Shown: positions 40,858 to 50,309, numbered from the stretch's first letter. The stretch: 64,000 nt of DNA from Latilactobacillus curvatus JCM 1096 = DSM 20019 (GCF_004101845.1 NZ_CP026116.1:1-64000); one strand, 5' to 3'. Notes: a model not told the origin generated them from the letters alone. Program-made: numbers and translations.

Positions 40858-40922
40858 AAGTTCCCGATAGGATTCACACACCGTGAAGAGGCCTTGTAAC
40901 CGACACATATATAGGGGGAAAC
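40858..40922 (+). promoter_or_regulatory. SAM-III (SMK box) riboswitch controlling metK
   Basis: The segment AAGTTCCCGATAGGATT...GAAGAGGCCTTGTAACCGACAC ending in the Shine-Dalgarno AGGGGGAA matches the SMK-box layout I know from Enterococcus metK. When S-adenosylmethionine binds, the GUUCCC-side strand pairs with the GGGGGAA and blocks ribosome binding. It ends 6 nt before the metK ATG. Confidence 0.88.
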
Positions 40923-40928
40923 ATAGAA

Positions 40929-42128
40929 ATGCAAGAAAGACATTTATTTACTTCGGAATCCGTTTCTGAAGGCCATCCAGATAAGATTGCGGATCAAATT
41001 AGTGATGCCATCTTAGATGCGATGTTAGCACAAGATCCACAAGCACGAGTTGCTTGTGAAACAACCGTTACAACTGGGTTAGTCCTAGTTGTCGGCGAAA
41101 TTTCAACAACGGCATACGTTGATATCCAAAAAGTGGTCAGAGAGACTATTAAAGGGATTGGTTATCGTGATGGGCATTATGGCTTTGATGGCGATAACTG
41201 TGCTGTGATTGTTGCACTTGATGAACAATCACCTGATATTGCACAAGGGGTCGACGATTCAGTTGAATCTCGTGCAAAGGATGAAGATCCACTTGATAAG
41301 ATTGGTGCGGGGGATCAAGGGTTAATGTTTGGGTTTGCTGTCGATCAGACACCAGAACTAATGCCGTTACCAATTGCCCTTTCACACCGTTTAATGCGCA
41401 AAGTCGCTGAGTTAAGAAAGAGCGGGCAACTCGCTTATCTAAGACCAGATGCTAAGGCGCAAGTCACTGTTGAATACGACGAAAACGAACAACCTGTTCG
41501 TGTCGATACCGTCGTTATCAGTACCCAACACGATGCAGATGTGACTTTAGAAACCATTCAAAAGGATATGCTTGAACAAGCGATTCAAACCGTTATTCCA
41601 GCCAAATACTTGGATGATCAAACCAAGTATTTCATTAATCCAACTGGTCGGTTTGTCATCGGTGGACCACAAGGCGATTCAGGTTTAACTGGTCGTAAGA
41701 TCATTGTTGATACTTACGGCGGTTATGCACGTCATGGTGGCGGTGCTTTCTCAGGGAAAGATGCTACTAAGGTTGACCGTTCAGCAAGTTATGCAGCCCG
41801 TTACATTGCTAAAAACATTGTAGCGGCTGGGTTAGCGCGCAAGTGTGAAGTGCAATTGGCCTATGCAATTGGTGTAGCGCAACCCGTTTCTGTTTCAATA
41901 AATACTTTCGAAACAGGGACCGTCAGTGAAGAAAAGATTCAAACTGCAATTCGTGAAAACTTTGATTTACGACCAGCAGGGATTATTCAAATGTTAGATC
42001 TACAAAGACCTATATACAAGCAAACAGCTGCATATGGGCACTTTGGGCGTACAGATGTCGAATTTCCATGGGAACGTTTAGATAAAGTGGATGCCTTAAA
42101 GGCAAGTATTGCTAAACTAAATGCCTAA
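40929..42128 (+). CDS. metK: S-adenosylmethionine synthase
   Basis: 399 aa, the standard length. Motifs include [26 protein letters not shown] at the N-terminus (metal and ATP binding), [30 protein letters not shown] and the P-loop-like [19 protein letters not shown]-type region (here [19 protein letters not shown]). It makes S-adenosylmethionine from methionine and ATP. It is controlled at translation by the SMK riboswitch directly upstream and ends with its own terminator. Confidence 0.97.
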   Translation: MQERHLFTSESVSEGHPDKIADQISDAILDAMLAQDPQARVACETTVTTGLVLVVGEISTTAYVDIQKVVRETIKGIGYRDGHYGFDGDNCAVIVALDEQSPDIAQGVDDSVESRAKDEDPLDKIGAGDQGLMFGFAVDQTPELMPLPIALSHRLMRKVAELRKSGQLAYLRPDAKAQVTVEYDENEQPVRVDTVVISTQHDADVTLETIQKDMLEQAIQTVIPAKYLDDQTKYFINPTGRFVIGGPQGDSGLTGRKIIVDTYGGYARHGGGAFSGKDATKVDRSASYAARYIAKNIVAAGLARKCEVQLAYAIGVAQPVSVSINTFETGTVSEEKIQTAIRENFDLRPAGIIQMLDLQRPIYKQTAAYGHFGRTDVEFPWERLDKVDALKASIAKLNA

Positions 42129-42146
42129 TGTATTATTAGACGAGTA

Positions 42147-42195
42147 AAAGAGGCGGCCTTTCCTTAGCTTATTTGAGTTAAGAAAAGGCTCTTTT
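42147..42195 (+). terminator. Terminator after metK
   Basis: An imperfect hairpin pairing AGAGGCGGCCTTTCCTTA with TTAAGAAAAGGCTCTTT, followed by a T run. Confidence 0.6.
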
Positions 42196-42225
42196 TATGC
42201 CCAAGAATAAGAGAGGGAGCTAAGA

Positions 42226-43695
42226 ATGGAACAAAGTAAGGGAAGAAAAACGAATGTATTACTCGTGACGATTGCGATTTTCGTCGCAACTTTCATGACA
42301 GCCATTGAAGGGACGATTGTTTCAACGGCAATGCCAACCATCATTAGTAATTTACACGGTATGAAATTGATGAACTGGGTCTTTTCAATCTACCTATTAA
42401 CGAATGCGATGATGACGCCAATCTATGGTAAGATGGCAGATCGGATTGGGCGTAAACCAATCTTCATCTTTGGTTTGGCCTTGTTTGTCATCGGATCATC
42501 CTTATGTGGATTGTCAAATCATATGGGGACGTTAATTATTTCCCGGGCAATTCAAGGCTTGGGAGCCGGGGCGATTATGCCGGTATCATTTACGATTATT
42601 GCTGATATTTATCCGATTGAAAAACGGGCGAAAGTCTTGGGTTTTAATGGGTCAGCATGGGGGATTGCCTCCATCATTGCGCCGCTTTTAGGGGGCTTCA
42701 TTGTTGATAAGTTGACCTGGCATTGGATTTTCTTCATCAATGTACCGATTGGGATTATTACGATTGGTTTAATCTGGTACTTCCTTCAAGAAGAGAAGAA
42801 GACGAGTGCTGAACCAGTCGACTATTGGGGCAGTTTATGGTTGATGGCGGCCCTTTTGAGTTTACTATATGGCTTCCAAGTCATGGGTGAAGCCAAACCG
42901 TCAGTGCTCGTTTTAGGGTCAATGCTCGTGATTGCAGTGGTTGCTTTTTACCTCTTTATCCGCGTTGAAAAACATGCACAAGATCCGATTATCTCATTAT
43001 CATTATTTAAAAATCGAACATTTGTTGTCCAAAATGCAGTGGCTGCTTTAGTGAGTGGTTTCTTAATTGGTTTTGAAGTCTATATGCCAATGTGGATGCA
43101 AGGGATCCTCGGATTGAAAGCCTCGATGGGGGGGTTTGTTGTGACGCCTAGTTCTGTGATGTGGATTTTTGCCTCATTATGGGCAGGCCTATTACTTGTT
43201 AAGCACGCACCACGAACAATTCTAGCCGGTAGTTTGTGTATTTTACTTGTTGGGAGCTTCATCTTAGCATTGGTCCCACAAACCACACCGTTTTGGTTCT
43301 TCTTATTAGTTGCTGCTGGTTTAGGGATTGGCTTTGGCTTAATCATTACCACGACGACTGTTACGGCACAAAGCGTTGCTGGTGCTGACAAAGTTGGTGT
43401 TGCAACGTCGTTTAATACGTTAAGTCGAACTTTAGGTCAAACCTTGATGGTTTCAGTTTATGGGATTATTTTGAATCGGCAATTGGCAAAAGGGATTGCT
43501 GGTGATGGTCGATTAGATCAAAACATGTTAAATGAATTGATTAATCCAGAAACTGCTTTGAACTTACCTAAACAATTATTACCAACATTACGCCATATTC
43601 TATACAATGGTTTACACTTCATTTATTTTGCGTCAATTGTGTTAATTGCCATTGCAATTATTATTAATTTAATGGATCGTAAAAGAAGTAAATAA
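42226..43695 (+). CDS. MFS multidrug exporter, DHA2 (14-helix) family
   Basis: 489 aa with about 14 helices. The DHA2 hallmarks are FMTAIEGTIVSTAMPTI in helix 1, the loop 2-3 motif GKMADRIGRKPIF, and motif C GSAWGIASIIAPLLGG in helix 5. Such proton antiporters extrude lipophilic drugs or dyes; the substrate is unknown. GAGAGGGAG precedes the ATG. The gene is monocistronic between two terminators. Confidence 0.9.
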   Translation: MEQSKGRKTNVLLVTIAIFVATFMTAIEGTIVSTAMPTIISNLHGMKLMNWVFSIYLLTNAMMTPIYGKMADRIGRKPIFIFGLALFVIGSSLCGLSNHMGTLIISRAIQGLGAGAIMPVSFTIIADIYPIEKRAKVLGFNGSAWGIASIIAPLLGGFIVDKLTWHWIFFINVPIGIITIGLIWYFLQEEKKTSAEPVDYWGSLWLMAALLSLLYGFQVMGEAKPSVLVLGSMLVIAVVAFYLFIRVEKHAQDPIISLSLFKNRTFVVQNAVAALVSGFLIGFEVYMPMWMQGILGLKASMGGFVVTPSSVMWIFASLWAGLLLVKHAPRTILAGSLCILLVGSFILALVPQTTPFWFFLLVAAGLGIGFGLIITTTTVTAQSVAGADKVGVATSFNTLSRTLGQTLMVSVYGIILNRQLAKGIAGDGRLDQNMLNELINPETALNLPKQLLPTLRHILYNGLHFIYFASIVLIAIAIIINLMDRKRSK

Positions 43696-43730
43696 AAAAG
43701 ATTGACCAATACGGTCAATCTTTTTTATTT
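43695..43730. terminator. Bidirectional terminator (MFS / lactonase)
   Basis: AAAAAAGATTGACC/GGTCAATCTTTTTT with loop AATAC; arms end in A and T runs and serve both convergent genes. Confidence 0.92.
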
Positions 43731-44755
43731 TAATGGAATAAGACACAGACGCCTTCAGGTGTTTCTAAGTCTTTTTGACAGGCGGTTAATAAACCAGTTT
43801 GGGCATCGCGCCGATAAAGCGTACCATTATCACTATTTTGGTTAACGGCTAATAGAAAATCGTCGTTAGCGGAAAGATTGAAGTCACGGGGGAATTCACC
43901 ATCCGTTGACATTTGTTGGATTGCTCGTAGTTGGCGACTGTCATCACTGATGGCATACACAACGATTGAATTATACCCACGGTTGGAAGCATAAAGGAAA
44001 CGACCGTCTTTGGAAACACGGATTGCAGCGCCGCCGTTTGCTTCGTGCCAATCTGCAGGTAACATTGAGTAGGTAGCAACCGCGCTAAAAGTCCCATCGG
44101 CTGCATGATAATCTAAGACCGTCACTTCACTGGACAATTCACCCAATAGGTAAGCTGTCTTGTGATTGGGATGGAAGACTAAATGCCGTGTGCCAAAACC
44201 AGGTTCACTCTTGTAAATTGCTACTTTGGTTAATTGACCAGCATTGTCGACGGCATAAGTTACTAATTCATCGGTGCCCAAATCACAGACCACTAAGCGG
44301 TGGTCAGGTGTTAGGTCGGTATAATGTACGTGGGCGCTAGCTTGTTCAGGACGCGGACCGTGGCCTTCATGAACTGTCGTGCTCGCTAAGGTTAAACTGC
44401 CATCGGCTTGGATTTGATAAACGAGTATTTCGCCTTTATGGTAATTGGCTGCATAAACGAGTTGGCGGTCTTCATCGACTGCCACGTATGCTGGTGGTGC
44501 GCCGGCTGCTAAGACCGCGTTCAAAAAGACAGGGGTGCCACTAGCTAAGTCATAGGCAGCAATCCCACCTTGGTCCCCATCTTTAATGACGGTGTAGAGG
44601 ATGTTACGGTTTGAAATCGTTAAATAGGATGCGTTATCGAGATTAATGAATGGTTGGATGTCACTCACGGTTGCAGTTGTTGCATCGAAAATTCCGCGGT
44701 AGATCCCTTTACCAATCCGGCGGGTATAACCACCAATTAAAACTTCTTCTGTCAT
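43730..44755 (-). CDS. Lactonase-family (YkgB/Pgl-type) beta-propeller protein
   Basis: 341 aa seven-bladed propeller of the bacterial 6-phosphogluconolactonase-like family. Diagnostic segments are GGYTRRIGKGIY at the N-terminus, GHGPRPEQASAHVHYTDLTPD, and HPNHKTAYLLGELSSEVTVL and LYASNRGYNSIVVYA further on. Assigned activity is hydrolysis of 6-phosphogluconolactone to 6-phosphogluconate in the oxidative pentose phosphate route, but many members are untested. The ATG has AAGGGAGTCTG upstream. It is divergent from the IIA-like gene. Confidence 0.87.
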   Translation of the reverse strand: MTEEVLIGGYTRRIGKGIYRGIFDATTATVSDIQPFINLDNASYLTISNRNILYTVIKDGDQGGIAAYDLASGTPVFLNAVLAAGAPPAYVAVDEDRQLVYAANYHKGEILVYQIQADGSLTLASTTVHEGHGPRPEQASAHVHYTDLTPDHRLVVCDLGTDELVTYAVDNAGQLTKVAIYKSEPGFGTRHLVFHPNHKTAYLLGELSSEVTVLDYHAADGTFSAVATYSMLPADWHEANGGAAIRVSKDGRFLYASNRGYNSIVVYAISDDSRQLRAIQQMSTDGEFPRDFNLSANDDFLLAVNQNSDNGTLYRRDAQTGLLTACQKDLETPEGVCVLFH

Positions 44756-44903
44756 AATCAGACTCCCTTCGTCAAATACTCTTTGAGTATAGCATATTCC
44801 TGCGAAAACGGTTTAATTTGTTACTAAAAGGATTCACTAGTCGCTAAAACTAAGTCGCGAATATGCTACAATGATACTATCTTAACTAAGAGGAGATTTC
44901 ATT

Positions 44904-45293
44904 ATGAACACGCAAGCAGAAGTCATTTCAATTGGCAACGACGCCATTGATGATCAAGAACCGATGGTCATTTTATTCGATGAACATGCGACAACTGCCA
45001 TTCAAAACGTGGCATTGATTCAACATTTTATGGACGAAGCGGCCAAAAAACAGCTAACACTGACGACAGATTCTGCGGTTATTATTAATCAACAACCTTA
45101 TACGATTACGTATGTGGGCGCGTTGGTAAATCCTAACCTCAACAGTATTGGTCATGTCGCTTTAGTTTTTGGACCTGCGCCACAAGAAGATCAACTGCAA
45201 AGTGGGCTTTATTTAACACCAGCCGCCGCGGGTGTTCCGGCTGTTCCTGAATTCAAAGTAGGAACGCAGATAACGTATCAAGAAACTATGTAG
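44904..45293 (+). CDS. Stand-alone PTS glucitol/sorbitol EIIA-like protein
   Basis: 129 aa with the GutA-type beta-fold. The strand motif ITYVGALVNPNLNSIGHVALVF and C-terminal FKVGTQITYQ are family features. In true glucitol EIIA the phospho-His lies in a GH motif near this strand, here NSIGHV (about residue 83). No glucitol IIB, IIC or dehydrogenase gene is nearby, so it is an orphan that may be regulatory. AAGAGGAG precedes the ATG. The AI-2E exporter gene follows after 17 nt and may share its transcript. Confidence 0.78.
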   Translation: MNTQAEVISIGNDAIDDQEPMVILFDEHATTAIQNVALIQHFMDEAAKKQLTLTTDSAVIINQQPYTITYVGALVNPNLNSIGHVALVFGPAPQEDQLQSGLYLTPAAAGVPAVPEFKVGTQITYQETM

Positions 45294-45310
45294 GAATTAG
45301 GTGAATTGGT

Positions 45311-46456
45311 GTGACAGAGAATAAACAGCCACAAACAGAACGTTCATGGTTCTTTAAATGGTTTTTAAATAAGAAGCTACCGATTGTTTTGTTAAACATG
45401 TTATTAACGTTGCTGATTATACTTTTATTAACAAAACTTGCTTGGCTGTTAAAACCAATTCAGTCGTTGATGTTGATTATTGGGTTACCGATTATTATTG
45501 CGGCCGTCTTGTATTACTTGACCAACCCGTTAATTGATTGGTTTGAACGGCGTTGGCATTTAAATCGGGTATTGTCGATTACGATTATTTTTATTTTAAT
45601 TGTTGGCTTACTGGTCTGGGGAATTGCGACGATTATTCCAATCATTCAATCCCAGACAACGAGTTTAATTGATCAGTGGCCGTCTTATTGGGCGAATATT
45701 CAAACTCAGACGATGAAATGGTTTAACGACCCAGCCTTCAAATCGATTCAAAAACAATTAAACGATATCAATACGGATGTGTTTAGTAATTTATCAAGTA
45801 AAGTAAATAAAATGCTGACTTCGACCGTTAGTCATATTGGAACAGCGGTCGGAGTGGTGACGAACGTAGTCATCGCGATTGTAACGATGCCGTTCATTTT
45901 ATTCTTCATGTTAAAAGATGGTCACCGAATGAAAGGCTATTTGTTAAAATTCTTCCCGGTTAAAGTACGCGCCACAACTGGGAAAGTGTTGGAAGAAATT
46001 AACACACAGGTCAGTCAGTACATCCGCGGCCAATTGACAGTAGCGTTTTGGGTTGCAGTCATGTTTACTGTAGGCTACTGGATTGTTGGGATGAAGTACG
46101 GGTTGACGTTGGGAATTTTAGCGGGGATTTTAAACTTAATTCCGTATTTAGGCTCTTTCCTAGCGATGGTCCCGTCAGTGATTATTGCAGCGTTTATCTC
46201 GCCGTTATTATTGATTAAAGTACTCATCGTGTTTGCTGTTGAACAGACCTTGGAAGGTCGTTTAGTTTCCCCATTGGTCTTGGGGAGCAAGATGGCAATG
46301 TATCCGGTCACGACAATCATTGTGTTGCTGGCTTCAGGAAAGTTATTCGGCCTTGCCGGTGTGATTCTCGGTATTCCAGTATATGCGATTATCAAGATAT
46401 TAATTAGTCACCTTTTTGAATGGTTCAAGTCAGTTTCAGGCTTATACGAGCAATAA
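45311..46456 (+). CDS. AI-2E-family (PerM/YdbI-type) membrane transporter
   Basis: 381 aa with about eight helices, a cytosolic/periplasmic-type loop around 110-160, and the conserved C-terminal GILAGILNLIPYLGSFLAMVP and VEQTLEGRLVSPLVLGSKM motifs. Members are proposed to export small molecules or Na+/H+; the autoinducer-2 role is established for only a few. The GTG start follows an AATTAGGTGAATTG site. It is the last gene of this short unit. Confidence 0.88.
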   Translation: MTENKQPQTERSWFFKWFLNKKLPIVLLNMLLTLLIILLLTKLAWLLKPIQSLMLIIGLPIIIAAVLYYLTNPLIDWFERRWHLNRVLSITIIFILIVGLLVWGIATIIPIIQSQTTSLIDQWPSYWANIQTQTMKWFNDPAFKSIQKQLNDINTDVFSNLSSKVNKMLTSTVSHIGTAVGVVTNVVIAIVTMPFILFFMLKDGHRMKGYLLKFFPVKVRATTGKVLEEINTQVSQYIRGQLTVAFWVAVMFTVGYWIVGMKYGLTLGILAGILNLIPYLGSFLAMVPSVIIAAFISPLLLIKVLIVFAVEQTLEGRLVSPLVLGSKMAMYPVTTIIVLLASGKLFGLAGVILGIPVYAIIKILISHLFEWFKSVSGLYEQ

Positions 46457-46497
46457 AAAACGCACGATCCGTAATAAATGCGGATCGTGCGTTTTTT
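46455..46497. terminator. Bidirectional terminator (AI-2E exporter / GNAT)
   Basis: AAAAAACGCACGATCCG pairs perfectly with CGGATCGTGCGTTTTTT around a 9-nt loop. Confidence 0.94.
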
Positions 46498-46502
46498 GGT
46501 TT

Positions 46503-46934
46503 TTAGAGCGTTAATTTCATGTAGTGGTGGGGGATGCCCGCTTCCATTTCGCCTTCGCTTGTGACAATAAAGCCTAATTTTTCGTAGAAACCAATGGCGT
46601 GGTCCTGTGCGAATAAAATAATATAAGGCGTTGTAGTGCGTTTAGCGTCTTCAATGATGGCTTCGATTAATTGATAGCCGAGTCCTTGGCCACGGAAAGC
46701 TTTGATGGTAGCAACGCGCTGAATTCTAAATCCACCGTCTTTTAAGACGTGCACGCGTGCGGTTACTGCTGGGTCTTGATTGAGGTAACCTACATAGTGA
46801 ATCGTGTGATCTTCGTGCGCATCGATTTCCTGGGTTTCCGGCATATTTTGTTCTCGGACAAACACCGTTCTTCTAATGTATGTTGCATCACGAAAGATAA
46901 CACTGTTATCTCCAAGTGTATGTTTAATATCCAT
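46503..46934 (-). CDS. GNAT-family N-acetyltransferase
   Basis: 143 aa. The acetyl-CoA binding motif A is RVATIKAFRGQGLGYQLIEAI (Q-x-x-G-x-G/A form RGQGLG, about 91-96), and motif B includes AQDHAIGFYEKLGF. The N-terminal IRRTVFVREQNMP is typical of the ElaA/YjcF-like subgroup. The acceptor is unknown. I prefer ATG 46934 because AAAAGGG lies 9-11 nt upstream; an in-frame GTG at 46943 is too close to it. It is monocistronic. Confidence 0.86.
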   Translation of the reverse strand: MDIKHTLGDNSVIFRDATYIRRTVFVREQNMPETQEIDAHEDHTIHYVGYLNQDPAVTARVHVLKDGGFRIQRVATIKAFRGQGLGYQLIEAIIEDAKRTTTPYIILFAQDHAIGFYEKLGFIVTSEGEMEAGIPHHYMKLTL

Positions 46935-47050
46935 TTGTTTCACACCCTTTTCTGATCAATGTAGACGCTAAGGTTAAAAGCGACACGGGTAATTATACAG
47001 TTGTTTCAAGTCGGATTCAACCATTTCAGAGAAGTTTTTAGGTACCTAAC

Positions 47051-47097
47051 TAAAAAGAGCCAAACTACCGATTTAAAAGGTAGTCTGGCTCTTTTAA
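47051..47097 (-). terminator. Terminator of guaC
   Basis: On the minus strand AAAAGAGCCAGACTACC pairs with GGTAGTTTGGCTCTTTTT, loop about 9 nt. Confidence 0.88.
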
Positions 47098-47104
47098 CTG
47101 CTTT

Positions 47105-48082
47105 TTAAAGCATGTCACCATTAAAAATTGAATGGCGAACAAGAACGTAATCGACTTTCTTCAATGATGATAAGCGTTTACCACCAGCATAAGAAATCGA
47201 TGATTGTAAGTCTTGGCGCATTTCGGTGAGCGTGTCACTAATCGCACCTTTATAAGGCACTAAAATGCGTTTACCCTCGACGTTTTGGTGTGTGCCTTTT
47301 TGGAATTCTGAAGCTGACCCGAAATATTCTTTGAATTGTTGACCATCTTCTTCGACTAATTTGCCAGGTGATTCAGCGTGTCCTGCAAAGAGGGACCCAA
47401 TCATCACCATGCTAGCGCCAAAACGGATTGATTTAGCGATGTCACCGTTGGTTCGAATTCCCCCATCGGCAATAATCGGCTTGGTAGCAGCTTTCGCGCA
47501 CCATCTGAGGGCTGCCAGTTGCCAACCACCAGTCCCAAAGCCGGTCTTGATTTTGGTAATGCAAACTTTACCAGGGCCAATCCCGACTTTGGTTGCGTCC
47601 GCACCTGCGCGTTCCAAATCGCGAACGGCTTCAGGGGTGCCAACATTGCCGGCAATGACGAAACTCTTAGGCAGTACTTTTTTGATATGTTGAATCATAT
47701 CGATCACGACTTGTGAGTGGCCGTGGGCGATATCGATTGTAATGTATTCTGGTAGTAAGTTATCGGTTGCGAGTTGATTAATAAAGTCGAATTCATCGTC
47801 TTTAACCCCGACACTGATTGAGGCAAATAAGCCGCGCTCGTGCATCATCTTGATGAATGCGGGACGCTTTTCAGGTTGAAAGCGATGCATGACGTAGAAG
47901 TAATGGTTTTCGGCAAGCCAGATGGCAAGCGGTTCATCAATAATCGTCTGCATGTTAGCAGGGACGACTGGGATTTTAAACGTTTCTGAGCCAAAGCGGA
48001 CGCTAGTATCAATCTCGCTCCGACTTTTCACAATACATTTATTGGGAATCAGTTGAACATCTTCGTAATCAAATACGTCCAT
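47105..48082 (-). CDS. guaC: GMP reductase
   Basis: 325 aa, matching the GuaC2 type of Firmicutes. The catalytic Cys174 is in [11 protein letters not shown], the NADP/GMP loops in GNVGTPEAV and [20 protein letters not shown]. The absence of CBS domains and the short length separate it from IMP dehydrogenase. It converts GMP to IMP and ammonia with NADPH in purine salvage. TAAGGAGAATTCCC precedes the ATG. The leader (48083-48175) contains a small hairpin and PurBox-like sequences. Confidence 0.94.
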   Translation of the reverse strand: MDVFDYEDVQLIPNKCIVKSRSEIDTSVRFGSETFKIPVVPANMQTIIDEPLAIWLAENHYFYVMHRFQPEKRPAFIKMMHERGLFASISVGVKDDEFDFINQLATDNLLPEYITIDIAHGHSQVVIDMIQHIKKVLPKSFVIAGNVGTPEAVRDLERAGADATKVGIGPGKVCITKIKTGFGTGGWQLAALRWCAKAATKPIIADGGIRTNGDIAKSIRFGASMVMIGSLFAGHAESPGKLVEEDGQQFKEYFGSASEFQKGTHQNVEGKRILVPYKGAISDTLTEMRQDLQSSISYAGGKRLSSLKKVDYVLVRHSIFNGDML

Positions 48083-48096
48083 TGGGAATTCTCCTT

Positions 48097-48161
48097 AAAC
48101 ACGAACATTTATTTTAGATAACACGGAATTTATCCGTGCATAACGTATAATAACGAACTTT
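48097..48161 (-). promoter_or_regulatory. guaC leader with PurBox-like motifs
   Basis: Plus-strand AATAACGAACTTT (48149-48161) matches 12 of 13, and AAACACGAACATT (48097-48109) 11 of 13, of the lactic-acid-bacterial PurR box AWWWCCGAACWWT as I remember it. A CACGGA/TCCGTG hairpin (48122-48138) lies between. Spacing and orientation are not those of a proven PurR operator, so this is weak. Confidence 0.25.
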
Positions 48162-48177
48162 TTTATGAAAGTCAAAT

Positions 48178-48220
48178 AAAAAACACATTCGAACCCAAAG
48201 AATGGGAGAATGTGTTTGAT
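48178..48220 (-). terminator. Terminator of corA
   Basis: On the minus strand AAACACATTC pairs with GAATGTGTTT around a loop containing CCCATTCTTTGGG, itself able to pair, followed by T6. Confidence 0.85.
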
Positions 48221-48237
48221 GATAGTGGGCCTTTTGT

Positions 48238-48281
48238 AAGTTAAACGGGTTCTAATCCGCAGGAGCTGGCACACGCTCTAT
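48238..48281 (-). repeat. Intergenic repeat, copy R6 (5' part, diverged)
   Basis: Minus strand TAGAGCGTGTGCCAGCTCCT then GCGGATTAG. Its TAG is the corA stop codon, the same placement as R5. Only the first third of the family consensus is recognisable. Confidence 0.45.
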
Positions 48282-49234
48282 TTAATGTACCGCTTGCGCC
48301 AGAAGCGATAGACTAGCACACCAGAAATGATCAGAGAAATGAATAAAGTAATCAACCAACTTGTTTTAGAGTGAGACAGTGGAAGGTCCACGTTCATCCC
48401 GTAAAAACTAAATACTAATCCAGGGATGGTGAGAATAATTGAATAAGATGCCAAGAACTTCATAACACTATTCATGTTATTATTAATAATTGACGAGTAA
48501 GTATCGGCTGTTTCGTTAATAATTGTGTTGGAAATTTCTGCCATTTCGATGGCTTGTTGATTTTCAATCTGAATATCATCAAGCAATTCAATTTCATCTT
48601 CATTAAGATCTAACATATTGGTCCGCATTAAACTAGCGAGTACCATTTTATCGGTCTTTAAGGACATCATGAAATAAACTAAGCCGCGTTGAATGGTCAT
48701 CAGATCGAAGAGTTCTTCATTCTGTAGGGAACTCTGCAAGCGAGTTTCGATTTGTTCACGAGAGCGGTTGATGTCCCGCAAATATTGGAGATAGATGGAT
48801 GAAATGCGGAAGAGAATCTGGAGGACACTTCTACGGTGATTTTGTGGATTGAAACCTTTAATTTGGCCATCAACAAAGCTCTGTAAAAAGGTGACTGGCG
48901 TTTTGTTGATGGTTAAGACGGTCGAATCTGTTACAATAATTCCTAAGGGACTTGTTTTATAGAGGTATTTATCTGGTTTTTGCGGGTCTTTTTCAAGAAT
49001 TGGTATGTTGAAAATAATCAGGGTCGCATTATAATCAGGATCGTGCTCAGCACGCGCACTTTCATCAGCATCTAAACTATAGTAGATAAAATCAGATGGG
49101 ATGTGGAGCTTCTTAGTGAGAAGCTCAATTTCTTCAGTCGAGGGATCAGTTACGTTAATCCAACTGTTGGACTGGATTTTAGCATGTTTGGTGAGCTTTT
49201 TCTTAGCACTGTCGAAGCGATAGGTTTCGAGCAT
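48278..49234 (-). CDS. corA: CorA-family magnesium/cobalt channel
   Basis: 318 aa. A long cytosolic alpha/beta and coiled domain (about 1-255) is followed by two C-terminal helices. The signature YGMNVDLPL ends the first (about 280-288), and the C-terminus has the basic RFWRKRYIK tail. CorA pentamers conduct Mg2+ or Co2+. AGGAAGTG precedes the ATG. It is divergent from rlmA, and its TAG stop lies in repeat R6. Confidence 0.93.
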   Translation of the reverse strand: MLETYRFDSAKKKLTKHAKIQSNSWINVTDPSTEEIELLTKKLHIPSDFIYYSLDADESARAEHDPDYNATLIIFNIPILEKDPQKPDKYLYKTSPLGIIVTDSTVLTINKTPVTFLQSFVDGQIKGFNPQNHRRSVLQILFRISSIYLQYLRDINRSREQIETRLQSSLQNEELFDLMTIQRGLVYFMMSLKTDKMVLASLMRTNMLDLNEDEIELLDDIQIENQQAIEMAEISNTIINETADTYSSIINNNMNSVMKFLASYSIILTIPGLVFSFYGMNVDLPLSHSKTSWLITLFISLIISGVLVYRFWRKRYIK

Positions 49235-49307
49235 GGTGTCACTTCCTTCATCAATAACTTACTGTTAAGTCTACCGGATATTTTAAGAATGTAAAGTGCG
49301 GTATAAA

Positions 49308-49429
49308 AGAAGTGCGTTCAAACCGGGTATCCTTTGAGGATTAGCCTAATTAGACGAATAAGCGGCGTAGCCGATTGTTTGGCTAATGTAGCTAACCGGA
49401 ACGGGATGCTTTTGAAAGCACGTTAAATC
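49308..49429 (+). repeat. Intergenic repeat, copy R7 (complete)
   Basis: AGAAGTGCG to CACGTTAAATC with GATTAGCCTAAT, GCGGCGTAGCCGATTGTTTG and TAGCTAACCGGAA blocks. Unlike the other copies it lies upstream of a gene, ending directly at the rlmA Shine-Dalgarno. Confidence 0.75.
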
Positions 49430-49445
49430 AAGGAGAATCAGAAAT

Positions 49446-50279
49446 TTGAAAAAAATTGAGCTAGCCAAGCAGTTTTTAACGACGAACTTGGCCGTATTAC
49501 AATGTCCAATCTGTCAGGACGTATTTGCAAGTGTAGCCGAGCACCAATTACTTTGTGTCAATGGGCATAGTTTTGACCTCGCTAAAAATGGCACGTTATA
49601 TTTTTTAGCAAAGCAAATGAAGTCTGAATATACCAAGGAAATGTTGCAACATCGCCGGGCTTTTTTACAAGCAGGGTTCTTTCAACCGTTCTTAAAAGAA
49701 ATTGCATCACGGATTACCCCCGATAGTTTAGTCCTTGATGTCGGTTGTGGTGAAGGAACGCCAGTGCAACAGCTCAATGCGCAAGTTTCCGCGCGTTATA
49801 TCGGGTTTGATATTTCTAAACCTGCGATTCAATTGGCAAGTGATTACAATGCCGATGCGTGGTTTTGTGCAGCAGACTTAGCGCGGATGCCATTTGCTGA
49901 TCACCAGTTAGATACGGTGCTCAATATCTTTTCGCCTTCGCAATATCAAGAATTTAAACGTGTCTTGAAACCGGGCGGTCAACTAATTAAGGTGATTCCC
50001 AATGCGGGTTACTTACATGAGTTACGGGAGTTACTGTATCATGGTCAAGCTAAGGAAAGCTATGATCATGGTCCGGTCTTAGAATTGTTTGCGCAACATT
50101 TTCCAGATTATCAAGAAATGCAAGTTCAAAAAACAATGACGTTAACACCCGAGACATTGCGCGATTTGGTCGAAATGACGCCATTGACGTGGACGGCTTC
50201 TAAGGCACAATTAGCGGCAATCACGTTAGAAGCGCTACCTGAAATTTCATTAGATGTCACGATTTTAGTGGGAAAATGA
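49446..50279 (+). CDS. rlmA: 23S rRNA (guanine-N1) methyltransferase, RlmA type
   Basis: 277 aa. The N-terminal zinc finger has C-PIC and C-VNGH ligands (about 19-40), followed by SFDLAKNGTLYFL. The S-adenosylmethionine site is VLDVGCGEGTPV (about 95-106). Gram-positive RlmA(II) methylates G748 in helix 35 of 23S rRNA and can lower tylosin binding; enterobacterial RlmA(I) methylates G745. The TTG start follows AAGGAGAA. Repeat R7 fills the leader. It is monocistronic, with the candidate small RNA downstream. Confidence 0.88.
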   Translation: MKKIELAKQFLTTNLAVLQCPICQDVFASVAEHQLLCVNGHSFDLAKNGTLYFLAKQMKSEYTKEMLQHRRAFLQAGFFQPFLKEIASRITPDSLVLDVGCGEGTPVQQLNAQVSARYIGFDISKPAIQLASDYNADAWFCAADLARMPFADHQLDTVLNIFSPSQYQEFKRVLKPGGQLIKVIPNAGYLHELRELLYHGQAKESYDHGPVLELFAQHFPDYQEMQVQKTMTLTPETLRDLVEMTPLTWTASKAQLAAITLEALPEISLDVTILVGK

Positions 50280-50309
50280 TGAGAATTTAAAGAAAGTTTA
50301 AAAATCTGA

